Positions 35,166 through 48,689 are shown, numbered from the stretch's first letter. The stretch is 64,000 nucleotides of DNA from Turnera subulata (GCA_028386065.3 JAKUCV010003216.1:1-64000); one strand, 5' to 3'. Numbers and translations: made by a program. The notes: a model not told the origin generated them from the sequence alone.

Positions 35166-38100
35166 ATGTTAAGGTTTTTCAAAGGAAGGGAGTCTCCCGA
35201 TGATTCCTCTTCGCCGTCTCCCTCCTCGTACTCTCCTTCCTCTCCCATGTCGGCGTCCCCTTCCGCCCCGGCCGTTACCGGTCCCGCCAGGCCCATCCGC
35301 CTCGTCTACTGCGACGAGAAGGGCAAGTTCCGGATGGATCCCGAAGCCGTCGCCGCCCTCCAGCTCGTCAAAGGCCCAATAGGCGTCGTTTCCGTATGTG
35401 GCCGTGCTCGCCAGGGCAAAAGCTTTATCCTCAACCAGGTTAGGGTTGCGTCTTTTTTCCTTGCTTCTTATTTTTTTCCTCTCTTCTTGTCAGGCAGGTG
35501 TGGGGACAAATTTAGCTTCTTTGTTCGTTTTTAGGGTTCATGGGCTTTAATGATTTTGAGCAAATGAATTTTAGGGTTAGCGAAGTGGTTGTTTCTGCAA
35601 ATTTTGAGGATAATGGATATTGCCATTAAATTGTGCTGTTATTTTCTGTTTGTTATATTCTTTGTAACTGTACAGGCCTAGGATTTTCTTTTACTCCTCT
35701 TATCCTGCATTATGTGTTACCTAACAATTCTTGCTAACTTTGAGCCGTACTGGGTTTGTGTGTTATGTAGCTTCTGGGGAGGAGTAGTGGATTTCAAGTG
35801 GCATCTACTCATAGGCCATGTACGAAAGGGCTTTGGTTGTGGAGTGCGCCACTGAAGAGAACTGCTCTAGATGGAACAGAGTACAATCTGCTGTTGTTAG
35901 ATAGTGAAGGGATTGATGCTTATGATCAAACGGTTAGCCTCCTTTTGCTTTATATGGATGAGGATTGGTTATAATTACATCTGTGTATATGTGATTATAT
36001 CACTTGCGTTTCTTTCTTCCGTATATTGCTGATGGCAATTAATCTACCATTAATTGAATTTTGGCAGGGGACATACAGCACCCAGATATTCTCTTTAGCA
36101 GTCTTATTGTCTAGTATGTTCATTTACAATCAGGTATGTTGGCTTTGCCGTTTTCAACCTTGGAGTTTGTATTATGATTGGCGTCTCAGGATCATGTGTA
36201 ACATTGTTTCCATCTTCTTTTCTGCATTTCTTATGTGTTTCTATTTAGATGGGTGGTATTGATGAAGCTGCGCTTGATCGGCTCTCTCTTGTCACTCAAA
36301 TGACAAAGCATATTCGTGTAAGAGCTTCTGGAGGAAGGGCCACAGCTTCTGAACTCGGACAATTCTCTCCTATCTTTGTTTGGCTCTTAAGGGTATGTTA
36401 TTCAAAACATATAGAGAGTGAGATATTAATTTTTGTATATTTTACAAGGTTTTGTCAGCATGGATTCCCTACATCTGTAAAGAACTTGGTTTCACTTCTC
36501 ACTTTCAGGACTTCTATCTTGACTTAGTGGAGGATAATAGGAAAATTACTCCACGTGATTACCTGGAGCTTGCTTTGAGGCCAGTTCAAGGTAGTGGAAA
36601 AGATATAGCATCCAAAAACGAGGTAACTTTTTGAGTTTGTTCAATGCTATAGTTATCTTTTGCCAATAGTTGTGTTGAATCTACCTAATGCATTTTACTC
36701 AAGTTGCATTGCCACTATGTTGTTAAGTCCTGTACATGGTTATCTTAGATGTTCATTTTGAGGCTTTTCTGATTGTAGTTTAATTAAGAGGGTGGATGGA
36801 GGAGTTTCAATTCTTTTTCATTGAGGAAAATGGTAATTAGTATACTAATGATGAACAGATTCGAGACTCTATTCGAGCTCTCTTTCCAGATAGAGAATGT
36901 TTCACCCTGGTGAGGCCTTTAAACAATGAAAATGATCTTCAGCGAATGGATCAAATTTCGGTTAGTACCTTATCTTTGGCATTTATGCCTCCTTTTCTCA
37001 CTAGTTCACACAAGTATGCTCAGAAAATATTGTATGAGCTCTGAGGCAGTAATTCTGTTCACCTTCCTTTGTAGTTGGCCCATCTTAGGCCTGAATTTAG
37101 AGCTGGACTGGATGCTTTGACAAGGTTTGTTTTTGAGAGAACAAGGCCCAAGCAAGTTGGAGCCACTATTATGACAGGCCCAATCCTGGTTGGTATTACT
37201 GAATCGTATCTTGAGGCTCTCAACAATGGAGCAGTGCCCACGATATCCTCCTCATGGCAGGTCATGATTTTTTCTTGAAAATTTCTCTGTTCCTTTTGTC
37301 GTTAATAATCCATACTTTACATGGTATTATATGTCTTGAAAATTTTATGGCAGGTCATGATTTTTTCTTTGTTTTTGTGTACTTGTAATGTAATTTTATG
37401 ATGATGGAATTTACATCCGCAAAATTAAAATGAAAGGCTCTGGTCAAATGATAACTTATGCAAAAGGTCAGTGTCTTTGTGGCACTGATGTTTTGATTTT
37501 CTCTTTTCTCATGTTTATTTTCTTAACGTATGTGTTTCAGAGCGTTGAAGAAGCTGAGTGCCGACGAGCATATGATACTGCAACTGAAATTTATATGTCC
37601 TCTTTCGACCGGTCGAAGCCTCCTGAGGAAGTAAGTGATGGTAAATCTATTTTCAATTTCATTTGGTGTATGGCATCATGCTTTGATTTCTAATATTCTG
37701 TAATTGCAGGCTAATTTGAGGGAAGCTCATGAAGAAGCAGTTCAAAAATCACTGGGCGCATTTAATGCTAGCGCTGTAGGAATTGGTTCGGCAAGAAAGA
37801 AGTATGAAGCACTGCTCCAGAAATTCTTCAGAAAGGCATTTGAGGTAACAATGTTTGTGATACTATTGTGAATCACTTTGTAGTTACGATAATTATTTTT
37901 ACTCATTCTATTTGGAGCCATTAAATTTCTTTTGAGGTTGAAAAATTGTTGGCTGATAAATAGAAAGACAGAAAGCAAAATTTCATGAAAGGAACAGATG
38001 TATCAATCCAACATGCGTTTTCTGTTGTGGATTATTAGAACAAAGGACATCTAAACTCAGGTGGAGCTTGAATTTAGCTTGATACACAATTGTCCTTGGT

Positions 38101-41100
38101 TATTAATACTCTCTATCTTTTTCTATACTGAAAAATAGTTTTGCTTTTTGATGGCCGGATGTCAGCTGTGCCACACATAAACTTTTTTGGTTCTTTGCTT
38201 TTGGCTCTGAGTGGTGTTGTTGATGGTGATTCTGGTGTAGTCATGTAGGAGATGTTTGAGCTACCTGTCTATAGCTGCTGCATCCCAATTGGTTTTCCTT
38301 GTTGGGATTTTTTTTTTGTCACAGGGACGCTATACTAGAAAATTGGAGTGTTTAGTAACTCCTTATTACAACAATATATTAGGTTCCTCAATTGGGGCTA
38401 TCCTCTCTCAACCTTGGTCTTGAGAGTGCACGAGGCCTGGACCACACTCTCGATTGCATAAGTTTTCTCTAGTTGTGCATAAGTTTTTGGATATCTATCC
38501 CACATGCCTGCATGGCACTTAATGGACGGACAATGAGCCATGCTGAAACCAACCTTAGCACTCTCATTGAAAATCAAGCATCTCACCTGGTGTAAAATAG
38601 AGGGAGAAAAGAGAGCATGTGTTTACCATGTAAAAGAAGTTGGTCCATTGTTCAAGTTGCATGGTTGCTTTTTTTATTGTTAGTGGACTGAACTTGAAAT
38701 TAAGTTGTCCATGCTTGTTATCTGTCTATATGTATTCTAATATTGATATTCTCGTTATGCAGGATTACAAGAGGAATGCTTTCATGGAGGCAGACCTGCA
38801 GTGCTCAAATTCCATCCAGAGCATGGAGAAGAGGCTGAGAGCAGCTTGCCATGCATCTGATTCAACTATAGATAAAGTTGTCAAGGTAAGTGTTCATTAG
38901 CTAGATTAATATCATGTCTCCAGATGCACAGGTGTTGATGCAAATGTCGATATAATTGCACACCGCATGTTTTCATTCTCGTTCTCATTATTTATTGATG
39001 CTAGCAGTTATTTGCTCTCTATTAAATTGTGATTCAACTGCTTATGTAGGTTCTTGATGCCCTTTTATCCGAGTACGAAACATCATGTCATGGTCCCGGG
39101 AAATGGCAAAAATTAGCTACCTTTCTACAACAAAGGTCTGTTCCTACTCTCCCTTTTATGCTTTGTGGTTTGTGAGTTTTCACATGTGATCTGGAAATAA
39201 TTTTGTTGTAAACACAGTTTGGAGGGTCCAATACTTGATCTTGCTAAGAGGCTCAATGATCAAATTGGATCTGAGAAGAGTTCACTGATGTTGAAGTGCC
39301 GCTCGCTTGAAGATAAGATGCAACTGCTTAGCAAGCAGCTGGGTGCTAGTGAGAATTTGAAATCAGAATACATGAAGCGATATGATGCAGCTATCAACGA
39401 GAAGAAGAAGCTTTCTGAAGACTATATGAAGCGCATATCTGACTTGCAGAGCAATCGTTCTTTACTCGACGAGAGGTGTTCAGGGTTAATGAAAGCTTTA
39501 GAATCGGCCGAGCAAGAAACATCCGACTGGAAAAGAAAGTTTGATCAAGTGCTATCAAAGCAGAAAGCTGGTGAAGAGCAAACTCTTTCAGAAATTGCAA
39601 CTCTCAAGTCCCGAACCAGTGCTGCTGAGGCAAGATTGGCTGCTGCTCATGAACAAACCCGATCAGCTCAGGAAGAGGCAGAGGAGTGGAAACGAAAGTA
39701 TGACATTACTGCACGAGAAACAAAAGCAGCTCTTGAGAAGGCAGCAATTGTACAAGAACGGGTAAATAAAGAAACACAGCTGAGGGAAGATGCTTTGAGG
39801 CAAGAATTTGCGAGCCGTTTGGCCGGGAAGGTAAATTTCTCACTCAAGTGCACACAATATGCTCTCTGCCTCTTATGAACAGATGATTGCGCATGTACAG
39901 GGATTCATCAAAAGCACGTTCTTTTTTTCTTGTATCCCCTCAATTCTGTAGACAAAAGGCCTAATTAGTGTATGAATTAATATGCAGGACGAAGAATTAA
40001 AGGAGAAGAATGAGAAGATAGAGCATGCCGAGCAATGTTTGACAACCTTAAATCTGGAGTTGAAGGTCTGTATCACTACATTCTATGAAAATGTCTACAC
40101 ACATGCCCAGCACATTTAGGTGGTTTCTATTTGTTCTTGTCTTCGTAAACATGATGACAATTTTCTTTCAGGCTGCTGAGTCAAAAATCAAGAGTTATGA
40201 TGCTGAAATATCATCCCTGAAGTTTGAAATTAAGGAGCTGAGTGAGAAATTGGAGACAGTTAATGCCAAGGCCCAAGCTTACGAGAGGGAAGCTCGAATA
40301 TTGGAACAAGAGAAGATCCATTTAGAAGAAAGGTTCCGGTCTGAGTTTGAGAGGTTTGCTGATGTCCAGGACAGGTGTAACCGTGCTGAAAGAGAATCAA
40401 AGAGGGCAACTGAGTTGGCTGACAAAGCACGGGCGGATGCAGTATCTGCTCAAAAGGAAAAGAGTGAGCTTCAGAAGTTGGCAATGGAAAGATTAGCCCA
40501 AATTGAGAGGGCCCAGAGACATGTCGAGAATTTGGAAAGAGAGAAAGCCGACTTAGTGGATGAACTAGATAGAATACGCTCCTCAGAGATGGATGCTGTG
40601 TCAAAAGTTGCATTGCTGGAGTCAAGAGTTGAAGCAAGAGAGAAAGAAATAGAATCACTGCTGAAGTCAAACAATGAAGAGAGGGCTGATACAGTGAAAG
40701 CGCTTCAGAAGCTTCTGGATGATGAACGTAAAGCCCATAATGTTGCAAATAAGAGAGCAGAAGACTTCTCTCTGCAATTGGAAGTGGCACGAGCAAAGCT
40801 TGATTCTCTCCAACAAGAGTTGACTTCAGTTCGTCTAAATGAGTCAGCATTGGATGGTAAACTCAGGGCTGCTTCGCATGGTAAACGTCTAAGAACAGAT
40901 GATGGTGAAATGGGTGTAGGATCTGTTCAAGATATGGGTACAGGTGATAGATATCTCAGACTGAACAAGAGGTCCAGGAGCACAACTAGTCCTCTAATGC
41001 ATGCACAGCCAGAAGATGGGGGTTCAGTGTTCAAAGGTGATGAGGATATGCACAGCCAGCAAAGTGATCAGGAAGATTACACGAAGTTCACTGTCCAAAA

Positions 41101-41215
41101 ACTCAAGCAGGAACTAACGAAGCATAATTTTGGTGCTGAGCTCCTTCAATTGAAAAATCCGAACAAGAAAGACATTCTTGCATTGTACGAGAAATGTGTT
41201 CTCCAAAAGTCGTAA
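35166..41215 (+). CDS. Guanylate-binding protein-like GTPase (GBPL3 type), 1071 aa, 14 exons
   Basis: Exons: 35166-35438, 35771-35932, 36068-36133, 36249-36392, 36509-36622, 36859-36960, 37075-37260, 37541-37630, 37710-37844, 38763-38885, 39050-39135, 39218-39830, 39988-40065, 40172-41215; all GT-AG, 1072 codons with stop. The large GTPase domain (about 45-320) has the P-loop GRARQGKS at 79-86, a switch region THRPCTKGLW, DSEG at 135-138 and LRD at 214-216 where GBPs have their guanine-specificity motif. A helical GBP C-domain follows to about 490, then a long coiled coil (about 500-960), a basic RTDD/KRSRS patch and a conserved end, FTVQKLKQELTKHNFGAELL. The order and length match Arabidopsis GBPL3 (At5g46070), which forms nuclear condensates that reorganise transcription in defence. 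The serine/proline-rich N-terminus (10-40) is probably disordered. Complete and uninterrupted. Confidence 0.95.
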
Positions 41216-42252
41216 GGGTTTCTTGATAGTGTTGTATTATAAGGATGGTATGTGTAATCTATCTGCAGTTAATCAATAGATAGTGTGAGCATAGGAGTAG
41301 CTTTGCGGTCTAACGGAAGTGACTCACTGAGGGCTTGTTTTACCTTTTAGACTTCAAGAGATGAAGGGTTTGTTCTGCTTGGGTGTGACCACTTCGCTTT
41401 TATTTCTTCTGGTTTTCTAAAATGCTTGTTCGAATTTTCTTAGAGTGGGTGTAACTAATTATGCTGCAGTTCAGGTTTTCTTTAATAGCTTGCATGTAAC
41501 TGTAATTACTTGTAAAGGGCTAATTATTTTCCCTTACTTTAAAGTACCTTTGACATTCAGTTTCTGCTGTGTAAAAATCTGAGTTCCAATGTGTGGAAAC
41601 GGCATTGGCATGTTTTGTTTTGTTTTTGTTTTTTTTTTTTTTTTTGTGCCTGTGATGGCGATTGGAAGGGCGAGGGCTTCCGTTCGTAATCTACTAAGAC
41701 TGAAAAGCCCATTTCAGACATAAGATATTATGAAACAAATATTATGTATTGTCCCTCGGTGGGCGGTCTCTCCCATGAGGAGGGTCTAATGTCAAGATGT
41801 AACTGATATTGACCGAGGCATGAACCGACGGGGCGTTGATGACACCATTGATGTTTTTTTTTTCAAGCAAAAAAGAAAAACATTGGAGGGAAATCAAACT
41901 TGTTTTTTAGGAATTTGTAGTGTATTTAGCTTATTAAAGCTAGAAAAGAGAGATACTGCAATTTTATACTTCTTCTATGGAAACTAAAATAATTAATTCC
42001 TCCTTGACGATGATAATGGCTACGTGTAGGAAATTATCCTTTATGGTGGACGCTTACATTATTAGTTTTTCCGCTTTTACAGAGGAAAGATATAAGCCTT
42101 ATTATTTTCCGCTTTGTATTATTTGTTGGCCTAGGCCTACATCATTCACTTGCTAAAGACATTTTTTTAGGAAGTAAAAGAGTAAAAATAAAAAATAAAA
42201 AATTCAGAGGAAAGGAAAAAAAGAAAAAAAAACACACACACACACATAAAGT
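41216..42252. other. 3' flank of GBPL gene and repeat-rich spacer
   Basis: 3' UTR, then a poly-T run at 41622-41645 and a moderately GC-rich repeat-like block at 41650-41865 ending accgacggggcgttgatgac, similar to 14270-14305. An A/AC-rich tract closes it at 42180-42246. Confidence 0.45.
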
Positions 42253-42592
42253 TTTAAAATTGGAAGCCCTATGTCTTGCTTGGGACTTGGAATACTATCT
42301 CTACACATTGAGTCAGATTGTGCGCCTATTTTTCACATTCTAAACGATCCATCAATAAGCCTTTTGGAGCAAGTCCCACTAATAGAGTGTATCAGGGGAA
42401 GCTAATTTCAGAGCTGATATGTTCGCAAAATAAGCTTTGGCTTTGGATGATGAGTTTCAGTGGCTGGAAGAACCACCAGACTTTTGTCTTACTGTTTTGA
42501 CAGCAAATGTGCTAGGCTCTATTGTGATACGTGAATTCATGTAACTGTAGATTCTTCTTTTACCAAAAAAAAGATTTAAAATTGGAAGCCCT
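42253..42592 (+). mobile_element. 5'-truncated non-LTR retrotransposon fragment with 18-bp TSD
   Basis: The 18-bp sequence tttaaaattggaagccct stands at 42253-42270 and at 42575-42592. The 304 bp between end in ttttaccaaaaaaaaga, an A-tail next to the second repeat. The beginning translates in part as GLGILSLHIESDCAPIFHIL, which looks like the RNase H region at the C-terminus of plant LINE polyproteins, with the acidic residue of ESD in place. It then loses frame. This is a typical 5'-truncated target-primed insertion. Confidence 0.75.
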
Positions 42593-44454
42593 CCGGACCA
42601 TTGATCTGTTTAAGCTTGGGAAAGGAAAGACAAAAAAGCCTGATAAACAAAGTAGATCAGCGTAGAAGTTAAAGAGAAAACAAGCATTGCCCAAGACGAG
42701 GATAAGAAAGAGGAAGCAGTAGAAGAAATTCTGAGGTTTATGCAGAAAAGCACTGGTAGAAAATGCATTTAACTATATCAAAGAATTATCAAAATGCATG
42801 CTTTTATATGGCCTGGAAGCATTCTCTGCATCTTCTGGTATAGTTTCTTCACAGTTAGCCCTTACTAGAAACTTTGGTCATTTTACGTACATAGAGTACC
42901 ACAAACAGACCCTCGTACAGCATTGCAGAAAAATATGATGACATGGGAGAATTATTAAGTTTCCCAGTACATCTTCTTGCCTATGTTTTCATGTATGATT
43001 ATGCTTCCTTACATAGAACCCATGGAGGTTTGCTCATTAATCTGCACTTAATTCAGAGGAATTGCTACATCTGGCTCTTCCCTAGCTTTCAGGCTTATCC
43101 AATCAGCCACCGATAGAGCAGCAGCTATTGTTAGTCCATTTGTAGCCATTCTTGACATGTACAAAACACAGAGCTAAATTTTCAGGAGATAGAAATGTTG
43201 TAAGTTGAGCACAAGGCAAGTTCTTTTTTTTAGGCCCATAGAGTAACACAGGTAAGGGTCTTACTAATCCTTTACCTGACCATATTACACATGCTACTTT
43301 CAGGAGTCTCACATGGTGGTTTAGAGCAATAGGGGATCGGTTGCTGTAATGGAGGATTTTTGTTATGTGGATGGCGCTTAACTCGGTGCTTTGGTAGGAT
43401 TTTACTTTTTCTATATTACTGCTTCTTTTTTAACTGTCAAGCAAATTACACTGTTTTTTTATTTTCTTAGAGCCATACAATAACATACTATTCAGATAGA
43501 ATTTCGACAAGTGTCAAAACCCCTCAAATTGAAACAACTACATATTATAGTTATAGATGCTAATCATTAGCTTAAAAAAAGAGGATAGCCTTACCCTAAT
43601 AATCAATCTCTTTTAGGTTTCTTGAATAATTTGTTACAACTTCAATTTCTTCTGTTATTGTTGATATTGATAAAATAGACACCATAAAAATAAATAAAAA
43701 AAAAACACCAACAATTGCAGTGCATAAGTACAAAGGAATACCGCAACAAATCTTACAAGAACACCACCAAAACCATTATACATACTAATGAGCAAACACA
43801 TTAGCTACACAGAATTTCTCTCACGCATTACATAAGAAAAATTGAGCAGGGTTCCTAGCAATAACAATGCACAGTATTACTATAAACATCAATGAAATAA
43901 ACAAACAAAGTAACAGTCTTCTGAAACTCGCATGCCATACCATTCCTTGTATATATATATAATCTCGGGAAGAAAATATATAAATTGCGAGTACATCACA
44001 TGTCTTTATCAACGCAAACATTTTTTTCGTAGATAACAAAGATTTCGGTTTCTTGGCAACGTAGAAAACAAAGATTGGTGTAAGGATCAAGGATGAAAAG
44101 TGGAGCTAAAACCTACGCCCAAACTACCTAATTAAGTTTGTAAAAGTTCTCTTTGTACACTTTCTACGAATGTAACTCACCCTAGTGTAGAATATATAGC
44201 ATCACCATGTACCTTCCTGCTTTACCTGCTAAAAAAAAACTACTAAAAAGAGCTCCATCGCCAAAGCTTCCAGACAACCTGGCTCTTTAACTAAAGAAGC
44301 AGCTCACCTTATTCTTCCTCGTCTTTTTCCTTTCCAAAATTCTCAATCTAATAAGTTATATGAGTGTTACACCACAACAGCAGCAGTAACAACCAAAACA
44401 AGTCCTTGTCATTTAACTTCCATTTTTCCCCAAAAGCTCTGCCCCCTTTCTCTA
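42593..44454. other. Intergenic
   Basis: No confirmed gene. A minus-strand 33-codon frame beginning near 43155 is open but has no recognised match. The last few hundred bases before 44455 are probably the 3' UTR of the minus-strand NAC gene. Confidence 0.4.
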
Positions 44455-46633
44455 TTATCTCAGAAGCTTTCCTTTGCTTGTTTCCGCAGCTAATCGAATG
44501 AAGGAAGACCCGTCAGCTTGAACAACCAAATTTGGAATCAATTGAGGTGAGCTTTCTCTGTTATGACTCCCATGATCATAAGAGATAATAGATGGTGGGT
44601 TATAGTAGTTATCAACAAAGGCTACGTTCTTAGGTAAAGGATTGTGATGATGGTCATGCCCGCCTTGACCTTTAAGCCTCTCGTCAAGTGGATCCTTAAT
44701 GCTGGAACTACACTGTCTAGGCTGAGTTTGATAGAAAACTTTTGAGACCACCAACTCTCCATCTTTTTCCTCTTCATTGTTGCCAAGATGGTATTGGTGC
44801 ATGACCCAGTTTGTTTTCTCAGGTTTTCTTTGCCTGCCATAGTTAGTGTAAAGCACCAGAATCTTTTTGAATCCTTTCACTGTCCCACCAACATAAACTG
44901 GCCTGGTTTTGCCTGTTTTATGCCATCTAGTCTCGCTTCCATCTTCGTCAGTATGCACCTTTCTGCGTTTCCTAGTTCCTGTAGTGTATGCTTTTGACGG
45001 TCGATGAAAGAAGTGGCGGATTTGTCCATCTGTGCTTGCTCCTGCATTATGAGAAATGTCAATTGAGAAACCATTAGCTCACACTTGTTCTGATGAATTA
45101 GTGATATTATATGATGATTAAGTAATTTAACCAAGATCAAGGTCACCTAATATATTCACCAGACAGAGGACAAAAACTTAGGCAATAATATATATATAGT
45201 TGTGGTCGTATATAAGTTGATAAGTTCTGATACAAAATCTTCTTACTCCACTCCAATATTCCTTCGATTCTCAGATTGAATTCTGAGCCTTGCAGATATA
45301 TTCCTAGTTATGAAACTCCTAAGGAGGGAAACTATAAGTTAATTTGATAGCAATGCTTTATCTTCCCATAAATGCACTACATGGTGCAACTTGTTGCCTT
45401 GAAGCAGCAAAACTAACCCAGCAAAAATTCTTATTTTCAAAGTTCTACTAATTAGGTAGAAATAAAAAAAGAAATTAGATGGCTAATATAGAAGAATTTT
45501 CTCCATTCTAGGTCATCTGTTAATGTCACAAGATGAGGCTCTTATCCTCAGTGACTGGGGGCTATTAATTAGCATCATGAATGTATCGTACTTGCTTCCT
45601 TATACCACACTTAAAATGAGTTGGTGGAGGGTACGCAGTTAAGAACAACTGTTTGTGGCTTTTTCTACGTTTTTTTCAGTTGCAATTCATCCATCAATAC
45701 AGATGAAGAACAAGAAAGGGATAACTGTGTATATACACCTCCAGTTGGCACCAATATTAAAACCCATCTTTTTAATGGTCCAAAAGGAATTTATCAACCT
45801 TAATTAGTGACAGCCTCAAAATTTCTTCAAGTTGGAGTTCACCCATCAATTCTAAAATTTGCTCCAATTTCCCATCAATTCTTTTTCTAATTAGTTGAAA
45901 TTCACAACAGATCAGGAAACTCAATCTATAAACCAAGTAAATCAACCACACTTTCCTTGTTGTCGGTCCTGTCTGTCTGTTGTCTTAGCTCTTACCGGAA
46001 AAAATCAGAACCCAAACAAAAACAAAAGAACAATATACAGAAGAAGTAATTAATTACCAGGCAGCTTCTCTGGATGAGTATAGCAAATCCCATTCTCACC
46101 CTCTATTGTGGGGATAAATTCATCAATTAGAGGGTGGATTTTCCTGGTATCAGACAACACCTTTGCCTCTAAATGTTCAAGAATTTCTTGGTCTGTTGGA
46201 TCGAACTTCACTCCAGCTGGAAGTCCCGGTAAATCATGAATACCAGCCTATAATAATATGTCCATATATAACCCAATAATAAAAAATCAAATATACAACC
46301 AGAAAACAAAACAACAAACACAGCAGCTACAATATTCAAAAACACACAAAACAACCATAAAAATAAAAAAAAAATAATAAAAACCAGGATCCACAACAAA
46401 ACACAAAGAATATATAGAACACATATATGTATGCTTGCTTGATAATAATTAGTTAAATAATTAATCACCTGATCTTGGGATCCCATATTATGTCCACAGG
46501 AAGGGCAAGTACTAATTACACTCCGGAAATCATCAGCTTTGGCGGCATCAACAAAATTAGTGCCCTCTTTTGGGTCGGCCGTGACTAATTGAACAGCTCT
46601 TCCATCAACTGCGTTACTGTTGCACCATGTCAT
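44455..46633 (-). CDS. NAC transcription factor of the SND2/SND3 (ANAC073/010/075) group, 313 aa
   Basis: Minus-strand exons 46469-46633, 46058-46247 and 44455-45041 joined by GT-AG introns of 221 and 1016 bp; 314 codons with stop. The start MTWCN is the conserved opening of the SND2/SND3 proteins. A CPSCGH motif at residues 43-48 and then [20 protein letters not shown] open a NAC domain of the atypical type, with [65 protein letters not shown] and [13 protein letters not shown]. After the domain comes [17 protein letters not shown], then a variable histidine/asparagine-rich tail. In Arabidopsis this group acts in secondary cell-wall regulation below SND1/MYB46 (SND2, SND3) or upstream of vessel formation (ANAC075). 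It is unrelated in position and subfamily to the tandem NAC pair. A GA-rich leader of roughly 570 nt seems to precede it. Confidence 0.93.
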
Positions 46634-47237
46634 CTCTCTAGTACTCTTCTTCCTTCCACGCCCATATATTATTTATTCCACACTACTGCAACTCCCTATG
46701 CCAGTGCCTTCTGCTTCCACATGGAGAAGGAGATGATGATTAAAAGAAGAAGATCAAGAAGGAAAAAAAAAAAATGAGATAGCTAGGTAAGCTAAGCTAG
46801 ACAAAAACAGCTCAAAAAGAAAAGAAAAGTGGGGGAACATGACACATATATAAGCGAAGCAAAAGTAAAGATTGTCTCTTTCAAAGCACGTTTTCCTGTG
46901 TGTGTGTCCAAACTAACTACAGTAGGATAGAAAGAACAATAAACACCCAATATACCCACTTCTTGTTTCTTGAAGTTAGGCAAGGAATTTAATTCCTTTA
47001 CAACTTTTATGGCTTCTTCTATGATTGGCTTTGGGGTACTATAGTGGTAGTAGTCTCTCCTTCTGCTGCTGCTGCAGATTCTTGCACAGAAGGACAACAG
47101 AAAGAGAGAGAGAAGAGAGAATTTGATAAAGTTTATAAAAAGATGTGGGTGTTGGCGGAGAGAGAAAGAGAAAGAGAGAGAATAAGGTTTCTAGAAATAA
47201 AATAGGTTGCTTGGACGTCAAGTTTGGTTATGCTGTT
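46634..47237 (-). promoter_or_regulatory. Putative leader of the SND2-type NAC gene
   Basis: Purine-rich on the + strand (GAGAGA tracts at 47100-47180), hence CT-rich in the transcript, as plant leaders often are. A TATATAC box lies just upstream on the minus strand (47238-47245). Confidence 0.4.
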
Positions 47238-47245
47238 GTATATAC
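47238..47245 (-). promoter_or_regulatory. Candidate TATA box of the SND2-type NAC gene
   Basis: Minus-strand GTATATAC ahead of the CT-rich leader. Distance to the start codon is about 600 bp. Confidence 0.35.
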
Positions 47246-48689
47246 GCTTGTATCATAGAATAAATGCAGTCTTTCTCTTTCTGGGGTCTTTTACTTTTTT
47301 AGGTAATGTCTAAAGACTAGGGTTAATTTAATTTATTACTGTGATTAAGCTTGTTTAGGAAAGTTAAACGATAAATAAACAAGAAAAAGCAAAAGAGAGG
47401 GATATATGTGCATGTAGTAGAGTGGGGATGAGGCAACCTGATTCCTATTCTGGGACGTTTCACCTCTTTAGCTCCTGTGTCAATATCTAGAGTATCCTTA
47501 AAGTTATATATATATTGCAGGTTTTATAAACAAAAAACAATAAGTTTTATGTCTAGATAGACAACAAAAAATGAAAATAACAGTGGGTATATGTATGTTA
47601 CACCAACTTTGGTATTGATACTAATCTAGCTAATTCATTTCTTCGCGTAGACTTCTCATGTGAAGCAAGGTATCCGTCTTTTCAATCTCATTTTCTTCCC
47701 CTAACACCTTGACATAGACTTTTATTTCTTTTTGTGAGGAGTCATATTAGGGGTTAATTAAACGAATTCCAATAATTTTTATTACTCATGTCACTATATT
47801 AGGGTTAGACGAATTCGCAATAATTTTTGTAATTCATGTCACTGTGTAATGGTATCTTAGTATTCAATTCCCCTTTAATGTTTGAAAACAAGGGTCCTCA
47901 TTGTTTAATTACTATTTTCATCAATTCATAAAATTACATGATAATACCCCTCTTTGAAACCAACCATAATGTTTTTTTTTTTTTCTTTCTGAGACCAAAT
48001 ATATAATTTCCCTCTTTTTTCATCAATTCATAACATTAAGTTAATTAGTGGACAAGGTGAAAACCACAACAATAATGTTTGAAAGATTAATTGATCCAAT
48101 TATTAAATAGGGTAAAATTTGTTGTATGTATGTGCCTATTTGGGTACGGTACTATCGATTTTGACGGGTCAGTCCTTTGCAAGAAAGCAGCGGATGCAAA
48201 TTGGCCACGGAAGAACAACGGAAGGATCTGATTGGGTACACTCTGGCGGCTGCAGGTAGGTGAAACGTAGAGGATTGAGTTTCACGTGATTTTCTTTCTT
48301 TTTATTTATTTATTGTTCAGATAATAAAAGCCGACATGATACGGATTTATAAATTTGTTCATATGTGATATATGTCTTCAGCTTCTCAAAGAAGCTACGC
48401 AACAGAAGCTTACTCGTTAAGCTTTTATGCCCCCATTAACTTTAACGTATGGAAAAGAGCTTTGAGACTTTGTCAAGTTGTTTCCCTATTTGGGATATAT
48501 AATTGCAAAACAAGAAAAAAAAATGTTCACTTTCAGTCCCATATCCAGATTAATGAAGCTGCGATTCTTTCTCAATACTTCATTCTTTCTCAATACTTCA
48601 CTGCAAATGCGTAGAAATATCTAAAAATACTGCTGGAGCCTTTGTTTTTTTTTTATACAACGATCTACCCTAATCCTACTAAACCCATC

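Noticed and set aside
40260..40850. 196-codon minus-strand frame inside the last GBPL exon
   Set aside because: Antisense shadow of the coiled-coil coding sequence.
43056..43157. Minus-strand 33-codon frame starting MATNGLTIAAALSVADW
   Set aside because: Protein-like composition, but short, with no splice context that I can support and no recognised family.
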